A stretch of 64,000 nucleotides of DNA, taken from the NCBI RefSeq assembly GCF_014195505.1, contig NZ_JACIBV010000001.1, positions 62,001-126,000 of the forward strand, written 5' to 3'. A program made the position numbers and the translations under genes. The stretch's first letter is position 1, and each line of letters begins with the position of its first letter. Below, piece after piece: positions 16,981-24,740 of this stretch. Source of the stretch: Nonomuraea dietziae (GTDB lineage: Bacteria > Actinomycetota > Actinomycetes > Streptosporangiales > Streptosporangiaceae). The notes beneath the pieces are model-generated. The model ran no database searches. It had not been told where the DNA came from and was given only the letters and a program-made list of their open reading frames with translations.

Positions 16981-18641
16981 GGCTGCTCAGGCACCCGCTG
17001 GGGCTGATCTCGGCGCTCCTGCTGGCCGCGGTGGTGCTGGCCGTGCTGCTGGCCCCCGTGCTCAGCCCGCAGCCGCCCGGCCTGTCGAGCCTGCGGCTCG
17101 CCTTCGAGGGCCCCGCCGCGGGACATCCACTCGGCTTCGACTCCGCGGGCCGCGACATCCTGGCCAGACTCCTGTACGGCGGGCGCAACACGCTCGGCGG
17201 CGCGGTGATCGCCCTCGCGGTGGCCCTGGTGCTGGGCGTGCCGAGCGGCCTGCTCGCGGGATACTACGGCGGCTGGTTCGACTCGGCGGCCAGCTGGGTC
17301 GTCAACCTGGTGATGGCGCTGCCCGCGATGGTGGTGCTGCTGGCCTCGCGCGCCATCCTGGGCTCCACCGTGTGGGTCCTCATGGTCGTCCTCGGCTTCC
17401 TCGTGGCGCCCAGCTTCTTCAGGCTCGTGCGCGGCATCGTCGCCAACGTGCGAAGAGAGCTCTACGTCGACGCCGCCAAGGTCTCGGGCCTCAGCGACAC
17501 GCGCATCGTCTCCCGCCACATCCTCATCGTCGTGCGCGCCCCGATCATCATCCAGGTGGCGCTCGTCGCGGGGATCGCCATCAGCCTGCAGGCGGGGCTC
17601 GAGTTCCTCGGCATCGGCAGCGGCGACTCACCAACCTGGGGCGCCATGCTCAACGAGGCGTTCAAGAACATCCAGCGCGCCCCGCTGCTGATGCTGTGGC
17701 CCGGTCTCGCCCTCGGCCTGACCAGCGGCGCGCTGGTCCTGCTGGCCGCCGCCCTTCGCGACGTGCTCGAAGACCGCGCCACGGCGCCCTCGGCGTCACG
17801 CACCGCCCCCGACGCCCGCGCGACGTCGAAGCCGGCTGCGGTGGAGGCGGGGGAGCGCGCCCACCTGCTGTCCGTGCGCGATCTGGCCGTCGCCTATCCG
17901 GGGACCGGCGAGGTGGTGCGCGGCGTCGACCTCGACGTGCGGGCGGGAGAGATCGTCGGCCTGGTCGGAGAGTCCGGCTCGGGCAAGACGCAGACCGCCT
18001 TCTCCATCCTCGGCATCCTCCCGGAGAAGGGCCGCGTCTCCCGCGGCAGCATCTCCATCGAGGGCCAGGAGATCGTCGGCCTGCCCGAACGCGCGCACCG
18101 CGCGCTCAGAGGCACACTCGTCGCGTACGTTCCGCAGGAACCGATGAGCAACCTCGACCCCGCCTTCACGATCGGCAGCCAGCTCGTCGAGCCCATCCGC
18201 TACAAGCTCGGCCTGCGCAGGGCGGAGGCGACCAGGCGGGCCCTCGACCTGCTGCGCCTGGTCGAGATCACCGACCCCAGGCGGACCTTCGACTCCTACC
18301 CGCACGAGATCTCGGGCGGCATGGCGCAGCGCGTCCTCATCGCGGGGGCCATGTCCTGCGAGCCGAAGCTCCTCATCGCCGACGAGCCCACCACCGCGCT
18401 CGACGTCAGGGTCCAGGCGGAGGTCCTCGGTCTGCTGCGCAGGCTGCAGCGCGACAACGACCTCGGAGTCCTGCTGGTCACCCACAACCTCGGCGTGGTC
18501 GCCGACCTGTGCGACAGGGTGGCGGTGATGCGGGAGGGCCGCATCGTCGAGCGCGGCACGGCCGAGCAGGTCCTGAGCACGCCGAGGGACCCCTACACGC
18601 GCGAACTCCTCAGCGCGGTCCTGCCCTTGGAGGTCAATTGA
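16977..18641 (+). CDS. ABC transporter permease-ATPase fusion (DppC-DppD)
   Basis: 554 residues combining two subunits. Residues 1-265 are a DppC-type permease with the EAA loop (YVDAAKVSGLSDTRIVSRHIL) and 'GLEFLGIGSGDSPTWGAML'. After a linker of about 25 residues, residues 293-554 are a DppD-type ATPase with Walker A GESGSGKT, Q-loop 'YVPQEPMSNLDP', signature EISGGMAQR, Walker B LLIADEPTTALD and the H-loop. Permease-ATPase fusions occur in some actinomycetes. The last codons and the Shine-Dalgarno for the next gene (GGAGGT, 18629-18634) abut the IS insertion point, so the final residues may be native or may have been altered by it. Confidence 0.9.
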   Translation: MRLLRHPLGLISALLLAAVVLAVLLAPVLSPQPPGLSSLRLAFEGPAAGHPLGFDSAGRDILARLLYGGRNTLGGAVIALAVALVLGVPSGLLAGYYGGWFDSAASWVVNLVMALPAMVVLLASRAILGSTVWVLMVVLGFLVAPSFFRLVRGIVANVRRELYVDAAKVSGLSDTRIVSRHILIVVRAPIIIQVALVAGIAISLQAGLEFLGIGSGDSPTWGAMLNEAFKNIQRAPLLMLWPGLALGLTSGALVLLAAALRDVLEDRATAPSASRTAPDARATSKPAAVEAGERAHLLSVRDLAVAYPGTGEVVRGVDLDVRAGEIVGLVGESGSGKTQTAFSILGILPEKGRVSRGSISIEGQEIVGLPERAHRALRGTLVAYVPQEPMSNLDPAFTIGSQLVEPIRYKLGLRRAEATRRALDLLRLVEITDPRRTFDSYPHEISGGMAQRVLIAGAMSCEPKLLIADEPTTALDVRVQAEVLGLLRRLQRDNDLGVLLVTHNLGVVADLCDRVAVMREGRIVERGTAEQVLSTPRDPYTRELLSAVLPLEVN

Positions 18642-18684
18642 CATCCTCTCCCACTGCAAGGCGGGAGATTCCAGCCCGTTCCTA
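18642..18684 (-). ncRNA. Candidate 3' part of TnpB omega-RNA / right end
   Basis: The segment between the tnpB stop (18682-18684) and the element edge can fold into a TCTCCC...GGGAGA stem-loop. By analogy with characterised TnpB systems it forms the 3' scaffold of the guide RNA, followed by about 16-20 bases of host sequence as guide (reverse complement of roughly 18622-18641). The 5' limit within tnpB cannot be set from sequence. Confidence 0.4.
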
Positions 18685-19875
18685 CACTGAGAGGGGGTCA
18701 GGGTGAGGTTCGCGGTTCGTCCGCCCCGGCAGTCCGGAGCGTCCCCGCGCAGCCACCGCATGCCCTGCGGCGGTATCGCGTATGTTCCTGGCCGCGTTCA
18801 CGTCGGCGTTGGCGGCGTATCCGCAGGATCGGCACCGAAAGGCGGCTTGGCTCTCGCGCGCCTTCGCATCCACGATCCCGCATGCCGAGCAGCGCTGGCT
18901 CGTGTATGCAGGGTTGATCTTCACGACCCGTCCGGGTGCCTTGTGCTCCAGACGTTCCACGAGTCGGCCCCAGCCGGCCGCCAGGATGCCCCGGTTCAAG
19001 CCCGCCTTGGCCGCGATATTCCGGCCGGGCGCCTGCAGGGTGCCTCTGGCAGACCTGGTCATGCTGGAAATATTGAGATTTTCGACGGCGATCACGTCGA
19101 AACGCCGGGCCAGGTCCGTGGTGGCCTTCTCGATCCAGTCTTTGCGCCGGTCGCTCTCGCGGGCCTTCAGCCGGGCGACCGCCAGCTTGACCTTCACTCG
19201 GCGGTTCGATCCGCGCTTGGCCCTGGACAGCTTCCGCAGAAGGCGCGCAAGCCGTTCCTGCTCCGCCTGGCGCAGGGTGGGCGCAGTAAGCAGCTCGCCG
19301 GTCGACAGCGCCGCCGACACGGCGACACCACGGTCTATACCCACCACCTCACCCGTGCCTGGGGCGGGGATCGGCTCCGGAATGGCGGCGAAAGCCACAT
19401 GCCAGCGCCCGGCCGCATCTCGCGTGACCCGGTGCGACTTCGCGCCATGAGGGACGGAGCGGGACCAACAAAACCGTACCCACCCCACCTTTGGGATCTT
19501 CACCTCGCCCACCTTGCGGGAAAGGCGCCGCACATCTCCGGGTCTGACCGCGACGATGCGGAAGCCTTCGTTCTGCCCGCGCTTGCGCCACGTCGGTTTG
19601 CGGTGGCTTTGGCCGAAGTAGTTGGCCATTGCCTGGGCGAAGTCTTTGAGTGCCTGCTGCTGGACGGTCACGGATCCGGCGCGCAGCCACGCGGACTCCG
19701 CACGTGCCTCTGTCAGCTGACGGCACTGCTCGGCGAACCCCGGCGCGCTCGTGCGACCGGGCTTCCAGTGCCGGTGCTGCTCTACGGCCAGGTTCCACAC
19801 GAATCGGGCGTGCCCACAATGCTCAGCCAACATCTGCTCCTGGGCAGGCGTCGGTTGGAGACGGTAGCGGGACAT
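18682..19875 (-). CDS. tnpB: TnpB RNA-guided endonuclease of IS200/IS605 type
   Basis: 397 residues from ATG 19875 (an in-frame TTG at 19920 would add 15). It has an N-terminal helical and beta-barrel part with 'RKPTWRKRGQNEGFRIV'. A RuvC nuclease follows with Asp181 (GIDRGV), Glu265 (VENLNI) and Asp358 (ADVNAARN), and a four-cysteine zinc finger is inserted at C329, C332, C348 and C351. All catalytic residues are intact, so an active nuclease is possible. Its omega-RNA should be made from the end of this gene and the right end, with the guide reading into the flanking ABC gene near 18641. Confidence 0.92.
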   Translation of the reverse strand: MSRYRLQPTPAQEQMLAEHCGHARFVWNLAVEQHRHWKPGRTSAPGFAEQCRQLTEARAESAWLRAGSVTVQQQALKDFAQAMANYFGQSHRKPTWRKRGQNEGFRIVAVRPGDVRRLSRKVGEVKIPKVGWVRFCWSRSVPHGAKSHRVTRDAAGRWHVAFAAIPEPIPAPGTGEVVGIDRGVAVSAALSTGELLTAPTLRQAEQERLARLLRKLSRAKRGSNRRVKVKLAVARLKARESDRRKDWIEKATTDLARRFDVIAVENLNISSMTRSARGTLQAPGRNIAAKAGLNRGILAAGWGRLVERLEHKAPGRVVKINPAYTSQRCSACGIVDAKARESQAAFRCRSCGYAANADVNAARNIRDTAAGHAVAARGRSGLPGRTNREPHPDPLSV

Positions 19876-19985
19876 GCCGATCAGATTATCGACCGTCACA
19901 GACAAAACAGGGAGACACAAGTGCCCCGCGGTTCCACGTTTCCTCCGGGCCCCGAAGGACGGGGCCTCAGCACTGTAGGTCTTCG

Positions 19986-20831
19986 GTGAACGCCCTGCTC
20001 ACGGTCGAGGACCTGCGGGTCTCCTTCCCCGGGAAGGGGTGGGGCGCCCGTCGGGTCGAGGTGCTGCGAGGGGTGAGCCTGGACATCGCTCCCGGCGAGA
20101 CCCTCGGACTGGTCGGCGAGTCCGGATCGGGCAAGACCACGATCGGCAGGGCGATCCTCGGGCTGGTGCCTGTCCAGTCGGGCGCCATCACCTTCGGCGG
20201 CGAACGCCTCGACCGGGTCAAGGCCAGGCGCAGGCGCCAGCTCGCCCGCGACCTCCAGGTCATCTTCCAGGACCCCTACACCTCGCTGAATCCGTCCAGG
20301 ACGATCGGCGACACGCTCTCGGAGCCGCTCCTCGGACAGGGGATCGGCTCCCGTGAGGCCAGGTTGAGGGTCGGCAGGCTGCTCGACAGGGTGCACCTGC
20401 CCGCCGACGCCGCCGGGCGACTGCCGAGGGAGTTCTCCGGCGGGCAGCGCCAGCGGGTGGCGATCGCCCGCGCGCTGGCGATCGACCCCAAGCTGATCGT
20501 GTGCGACGAACCGGTCTCGGCGCTCGACCTCACCACCCAGAAGACCGTCCTGGACCTCCTGCTGGAGATCCAGGAGCAGACGGGGGTCGCCTACCTGTTC
20601 GTCTCCCACGACCTGGCCGTGGTGCGCTTCGTGAGCCACCGCGTCGCGGTCATCCATCGGGGCGAGATCGTCGAGAGCGGCCAGGCGGCCACCGTCACCA
20701 CCCAGCCTCGACACCCCTACACCAGGGGGCTGCTGCTGGCGGCTCCGGTGGCCGACGTCGCCGAACAGCGCGCCCGCCGTCAGGCCTTCGAGCTGGAGTA
20801 CGGCGGGCCGAACAGGACCGCCGAGCGGTAG
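19986..20831 (+). CDS. ABC transporter ATP-binding protein (DppF type)
   Basis: 281 residues from GTG 19986. Walker A GESGSGKTT, 'IFQDPYTSLNPS' Q-loop, signature EFSGGQRQR, Walker B LIVCDEPVSALD, H-loop in 'FVSHDLAVV' and the C-terminal oligopeptide-type 'HPYTRGLLLAAP' element are all intact. It is the last gene of the importer operon, now separated from it by the IS element. The native Shine-Dalgarno is 1.35 kb upstream. Only a weak AGGT in the IS left end (19977-19980) precedes the start, so expression is probably reduced. The 3' end overlaps the convergent GH20 gene by 52 bases. Confidence 0.92.
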   Translation: MNALLTVEDLRVSFPGKGWGARRVEVLRGVSLDIAPGETLGLVGESGSGKTTIGRAILGLVPVQSGAITFGGERLDRVKARRRRQLARDLQVIFQDPYTSLNPSRTIGDTLSEPLLGQGIGSREARLRVGRLLDRVHLPADAAGRLPREFSGGQRQRVAIARALAIDPKLIVCDEPVSALDLTTQKTVLDLLLEIQEQTGVAYLFVSHDLAVVRFVSHRVAVIHRGEIVESGQAATVTTQPRHPYTRGLLLAAPVADVAEQRARRQAFELEYGGPNRTAER

Positions 20832-22414
20832 TAGCCCTCCCAGCCCAGCCGATCCCACCACGGACCGTGGGCGCCCACCCTGTCCCGGTAGTGCGCCCAC
20901 TCCGTGGCCTGGGGCGTCCACGCCTTCTCCGCGATGCCCGGCAGTCTCGGCAGCAGCAGGAACGCCAGGTCGTCGAAGGAGGTGACGCTCTCGCACCAGA
21001 TCGCCGCCTCCACCCCCGCCAGCCGCGCCCCCGCGGGGATCTCGGCCAGCTCGGACGGCCGCCAGCCGAACAGCTCCTCGCAGGTGCGCGGCGTGTAGGA
21101 GGCCATGCCCACCCTGGTGCGGCGCTCGTTCTGGTCGGCTCGCGTGGACTCCTCGGCGTAGCGGCGGTCGAGGTAGAACACGCTGCTCGGCGAGGCGAGC
21201 ACGTACGCGCCGGCGGCGACCGCCTGAGGGGTGTCACGGGAGGCGTGCTCGAAGGAGCCGGCCACGATGTCGATGAGCGGGTGGTACTCGGCGGGAGCGC
21301 TCTTCCTGGCGGCCTCGGGGTCGAACGCGTCGCCTTCGCCGACCCAGCACTGCGCCACGTCCTCGGGTTGAAGGGCGAGGGATCGGGCCGCCTCCTGCCA
21401 GGCGACCACCCGCTTGCCCGTGGCCCTGGCCAGCTCGAGCGACCTGGCGACGAACTGCGCGTACAGCTCCGGCGGCATCCCGAACGCCTCGTCGCCGCCG
21501 ATGTGCAGGAACGGGCCAGGGGTGAGCGCGGCCACCTCGCCGAGCACGTCCGCCACGAAGCCGTCCGTCGCCTCGGCCCTGGGATCGAGGTGGCGCAGCA
21601 GCGGGTGCGCGGGCTCGTCGGCGCCCGCCAGTTCGGGGTAGGCGCGGACGGCCGCCTGGGTGTGACCTGGCATGTCGATCTCGGGCACCACGGTGACGAA
21701 GCGGGCCGCCGCGTAGGCGACGATCTCCCGGAAGTCGTCGTGGGTGTAGAACTGCCTGCCTTCGCCGTTGCGCGAGCCCTCGTCGCCCGGCCAGTTGCGC
21801 GGATCCGTGAGCCCGGGCCTGCCGGAGATCTCCAGCCGCCAGGCCTGGCTGTCGGTGAGGTGCAGGTGCAGCACGTTGAACTTGTACAGCGCCAGCAGGT
21901 CGACGACCTTCTTGACCTGGTCGACGGGGAAGAACCTGCGCACCACGTCCAGGGACAGCCCGCGCCAGCGCAGGGCGGGCCCGTCGAGGACGCGCACGCC
22001 GGGGGCCACGAGCCCCGGCTCCTGTCGTGTCAGCAGCTGCGCGAAGGTCGTCGCGCCACGGAACAGCCCCTCGGCCGAGGAGGCCGTCACCGTGGCCGAC
22101 CTCTCGCCGATCGCCAGCTCGTAGCATTCGCGCGTCTCGGCCTCCTGGTCCAGCGGGTCGAGGCCGCGGGGCATGACCAGGCCCTCGAAGCCCCTGTCCT
22201 CGTGGTCGAGGACGAGGAGCAGGTCGGCCTGGCCGGCGACCTGGACCGTCGGCTTCACGTCGTGCAGCAGGGCGAGCAGCCCGGCCACGACCTCACCGAG
22301 CTCGAGCAGGTCGACGGAGGACACTCCGATACGCGGCCGGCCCTCCAGCCGGAGAGGGGCCGCTACGGGGATGATCCGCTGAGGGTAGGGGACGAGCGGA
22401 GGGGTCGGCGACAT
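20780..22414 (-). CDS. Glycoside hydrolase family 20 beta-N-acetylhexosaminidase
   Basis: 544 residues from ATG 22414, preceded by AGGGAG. An N-terminal GH20b-like domain (about 1-135) precedes the catalytic barrel with 'LHLHLTDSQAWRLEI', VVPEIDMPGHTQAA and the catalytic pair Asp308-Glu309 in HIGGDEAF. No signal peptide is seen, so it should act inside the cell on imported oligosaccharides with terminal GlcNAc or GalNAc. A variant of the TetR operator lies 35-65 bases upstream, tying it to the GH1/GH3/ABC regulon. Confidence 0.92.
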   Translation of the reverse strand: MSPTPPLVPYPQRIIPVAAPLRLEGRPRIGVSSVDLLELGEVVAGLLALLHDVKPTVQVAGQADLLLVLDHEDRGFEGLVMPRGLDPLDQEAETRECYELAIGERSATVTASSAEGLFRGATTFAQLLTRQEPGLVAPGVRVLDGPALRWRGLSLDVVRRFFPVDQVKKVVDLLALYKFNVLHLHLTDSQAWRLEISGRPGLTDPRNWPGDEGSRNGEGRQFYTHDDFREIVAYAAARFVTVVPEIDMPGHTQAAVRAYPELAGADEPAHPLLRHLDPRAEATDGFVADVLGEVAALTPGPFLHIGGDEAFGMPPELYAQFVARSLELARATGKRVVAWQEAARSLALQPEDVAQCWVGEGDAFDPEAARKSAPAEYHPLIDIVAGSFEHASRDTPQAVAAGAYVLASPSSVFYLDRRYAEESTRADQNERRTRVGMASYTPRTCEELFGWRPSELAEIPAGARLAGVEAAIWCESVTSFDDLAFLLLPRLPGIAEKAWTPQATEWAHYRDRVGAHGPWWDRLGWEGYYRSAVLFGPPYSSSKA

Positions 22415-22448
22415 GGCGCTCCCTGCGTGACGAAATGAGCTGACCCCC

Positions 22449-22473
22449 ATTTCCTACCACATGGTAAGTTTTG
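22449..22473. promoter_or_regulatory. TetR operator 3, upstream of GH20
   Basis: ACCACATGGT at 22456-22465 with the same flanks (CCTACC... and ...AAGTTTTG) as operators 1 and 2; one core base differs. It lies between the GH16 stop (22477) and the GH20 start (22414), 35 bases from the start codon. Confidence 0.65.
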
Positions 22474-22476
22474 GCA

Positions 22477-23217
22477 TCAGGTCAGGGCGTAGATGCGCAG
22501 CCAGTCGACCTCCATCCACGCCTCGCCCTCGCTGCCCTCGCCGGGGAACCAGTCGAGCTGGAGGCAGGCCGACATCGGCGTCGTGACGGCGATGTCGGAC
22601 CTGAACCACTCCTGGCCGTCGATGTAGCCGACCACGCCCTCGGGAGAGGTCTCCACCGCGTAGGTGTGCCAGGTGGTCATGTCCAGGCTCGCGTGCGCCT
22701 CCTGCCTGCCCTGCGGCGAGTGCATGAAGAAGTTCGGCCGCTGCCGTTCGGGGTCGTCGATCACTTCCAGGAAGTCGATCTCCTCGCCGCCGTTCGGCTT
22801 CACGCCTCCGCCGCCGCCGGCCGGCCACAGCAGCGCGACGGGGTGGTAGGAGCCCGCGCCCGGATAGAGGCGGATGCGCGTCTCCCACCGCCCGTACTGC
22901 TGCGTGTACCTGGCGGCAAGGCCGGCGGTGGTGCCGTCGGGGGTGCCGTACAGGAACAGGGCGCCGTCGCCGAGGAAGAGCTGGCCCGGTGAGCGGCGGC
23001 CGTTGCCGGCGTGGCCTGGCGAGTCGTAGACGGCCCACTCGTTCGGATCGAGGAAGTCGTCGAACTCCGCACACCACACGGGCTGGCCCCACCCTCGCTG
23101 GTCGTCGAGTTGCGCGCACGGCGCGGCCGTCGCGACGCCGACGAAGCCGGGCGTGCTGGAGCACAGCACCGCCACCAGCCCGACGACGGCGATGCGCGAA
23201 CGCGTTCTGGACATCAT
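22477..23217 (-). CDS. Secreted glycoside hydrolase family 16 protein
   Basis: 246 residues from ATG 23217, with a strong GGAGGAGG Shine-Dalgarno. A signal peptide ends near residue 32 (ATAAPC). The concanavalin-like GH16 active site reads EIDFLE (Glu146, Asp148, Glu151), matching ExDxxE. GH16 enzymes cleave beta-glucans and galactans, and the specificity here is open. The start overlaps the stop of the proline-rich gene upstream by four bases, so it is the last gene of the seven-gene operon that begins at 30941. It lies only 62 bases before GH20 on the same strand. Confidence 0.88.
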   Translation of the reverse strand: MMSRTRSRIAVVGLVAVLCSSTPGFVGVATAAPCAQLDDQRGWGQPVWCAEFDDFLDPNEWAVYDSPGHAGNGRRSPGQLFLGDGALFLYGTPDGTTAGLAARYTQQYGRWETRIRLYPGAGSYHPVALLWPAGGGGGVKPNGGEEIDFLEVIDDPERQRPNFFMHSPQGRQEAHASLDMTTWHTYAVETSPEGVVGYIDGQEWFRSDIAVTTPMSACLQLDWFPGEGSEGEAWMEVDWLRIYALT

Positions 23218-24740
23218 GGGGCACCCTCCTCCGCCCTGGCACAACCGGCCGCGGGCCCGAATACCCAGCACATCGTAGGCATGAGCCCTGCCTGAACAGG
23301 GGTGGTCGCCCGCGACGCGCCGGTGCCGGTCCGCGACTGAGCGGCGGGGGATGCCGCGGGGGCTGCTGCGGGGGTGTCGGCGGGGGCCGCCGACGGAGGG
23401 GCCGCGAACGGCTGGGCGGGAGCGGGCGGGACGAAGGCCCACCTGGGCTGCGCCACCGAGGAGGAGGTTCCCCAGCACGTGGCGCTGTTCATGGTGAGGC
23501 AGGAGTTCCCCGTGGAGGGGGCGTAGGGCGCGGCGAGCGCGGGCAGCGGCAGGACGGTCCTGGTGCCGAGGGCGTTGAGCGGGTTGAGCGCGAGCACGCG
23601 GGCGTCGGAGATGTCCTTGCCCTGTCCCGAGCCGGGGGCGGGTCCCCTGTCGGGCGCGGTCACGCCGGGATCGGCGTTCACGGGCGCGGACGGCGGCAGC
23701 GTCGGCTCCCGTGCGGGAACCGACGCCTGGGCGGGCGCGGGCCCCGCGGTGGGCACAGTGGAAGGCACAGCGGTGGGCACAGCGGTGGGCACAGCGGAAG
23801 GCACAGCGGAAGGCACAGCGGAAGGCACAGCGGAAGGCACAGTGGCGGGCGCTTCGGTGGGCACGTCGGCGGGCCGCCTGGCGGGCGCCGTGGGGGGCGG
23901 TGTGGCGGGAACCGATGCCCTGGGGGGCGTTGAGGCCTTGGCGGGTTCTGGAGCCCTGGCGGGTGCGGACGGCTTGGCGGGCTGGGAGACGGCCGGTGGC
24001 TGCTTGACGGCGGTGGTCGGCCTGGCGCTCGGCTGAGCGGTGCTCCTGGGCGCGGGCGGGCTGGCGGGCGTGCTCTTGGGCGCCGCGCTGGCGGTGGGGG
24101 CGGGTTTGGCGGGGGCGCCGGCCGTCGGGCTGCTCTTGGGCGTGCTCCTGCCCTTGGGGATGACGATCTTGATGGGTTTGAGCTTGGGGATCTCCAGTTT
24201 CGCGGCGTGCGAGGCGGTCGGCTTCTCGCTGGGTTTCGGCTCCTCCGAGGGCACCGGCTTGGGGTCGGGCTTGGGCGCGGGCCTCGCGCTAGCTGGAGGC
24301 TTCTTGCTCGCGGGCGGCTGCGAAGGGCTCTTCTTCGGGGAGGCGGTGGGCTCGGGGGTGCTGGAGGCGGAGGTGGTGGGCGCGGGCTCCTCGGGCGCGG
24401 GCTCTTTCGGCGCGGGGTCCTCGTCCGTCGGAGCCGTGGTGGGCTCTGTCGTCGGCTCCGTCGTCGGTTCGGACGTGGGCTCGGGAGCGGGCTCGGCTGT
24501 CGGCTCCTCGGTGGGCCGCGGTTCCTGTGGCGGCTCGGGAGCCGGCGCGGGGGCGGGTTCGTGTGTCGCGACAGGACCCCCCTCGGGTAAGGAGGGCTCG
24601 ACGTCGGCATGGGAGATCCACGGCTGGGCGAGCGCGCCTCCGCCCACCACGGACACGCATACCAGCAGCAGGCCCGAGGCGAGGGAGAGGGGCCGGGAGG
24701 GACGGCGTGGGGTCATGAGGTGGTGTCTCCTGGACTTCAC
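23214..24740 (-). CDS. Proline-rich exported low-complexity protein
   Basis: 508 residues from GTG 24740, which overlaps the upstream stop in a GTGA (ATG 24716 is an alternative start). A signal or anchor segment (LSLASGLLLVCVSVVGGGALA) is followed by about 330 residues of Pro/Ala/Thr/Glu/Ser-rich repeats, including tracts of TEPT and AVPS tetrapeptides. A more ordinary C-terminal part (about 375-508) has four cysteines. Such stalks span cell walls. I recognise no enzymatic domain. It is coupled on both sides (E upstream, GH16 downstream). Confidence 0.7.
   Translation of the reverse strand: MKSRRHHLMTPRRPSRPLSLASGLLLVCVSVVGGGALAQPWISHADVEPSLPEGGPVATHEPAPAPAPEPPQEPRPTEEPTAEPAPEPTSEPTTEPTTEPTTAPTDEDPAPKEPAPEEPAPTTSASSTPEPTASPKKSPSQPPASKKPPASARPAPKPDPKPVPSEEPKPSEKPTASHAAKLEIPKLKPIKIVIPKGRSTPKSSPTAGAPAKPAPTASAAPKSTPASPPAPRSTAQPSARPTTAVKQPPAVSQPAKPSAPARAPEPAKASTPPRASVPATPPPTAPARRPADVPTEAPATVPSAVPSAVPSAVPSAVPTAVPTAVPSTVPTAGPAPAQASVPAREPTLPPSAPVNADPGVTAPDRGPAPGSGQGKDISDARVLALNPLNALGTRTVLPLPALAAPYAPSTGNSCLTMNSATCWGTSSSVAQPRWAFVPPAPAQPFAAPPSAAPADTPAAAPAASPAAQSRTGTGASRATTPVQAGLMPTMCWVFGPAAGCARAEEGAP
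23752..23847 (-). repeat. Eight 12-bp tandem repeats in proline-rich gene
   Basis: GGCACAGCGGAA-like units repeat eight times in exact 12-base register (plus-strand reading), encoding AVPS/TVPT tetrapeptides on the minus strand. Four units are identical. The array could expand or contract in frame. Confidence 0.85.

Larger units (their letters stand above)
18642..19985 (-). mobile_element. TnpB-only IS200/IS605-type (IS1341-like) element
   Basis: About 1344 bp interrupting the ABC importer operon. The right end, downstream of tnpB, carries a TCTCCC/GGGAGA hairpin (18647-18668) of the kind that ends many such elements. The left end carries a GGCCCCG-aagga-CGGGGCC hairpin (19948-19966). There are no terminal inverted repeats and no target duplication, as expected for this family. 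Removing 18642-19985 joins GGAGGTCAATTGA to the GTG at 19986 with perfect ribosome-site spacing, which supports these boundaries. Host sequence next to the left end reads TTCAC on the element strand, a candidate target/TAM. No tnpA is present. Confidence 0.7.

Noticed and set aside
18696-19989. 428-codon plus-strand frame inside the IS element that could extend the downstream ATPase
   Set aside because: It is antisense to tnpB, which has an intact RuvC triad. The downstream ATPase homology begins only at GTG 19986.
23752-23847. Tandem repeats considered as a CRISPR array
   Set aside because: The units are 12 bases, without spacers, and lie inside a coding frame as a peptide repeat.
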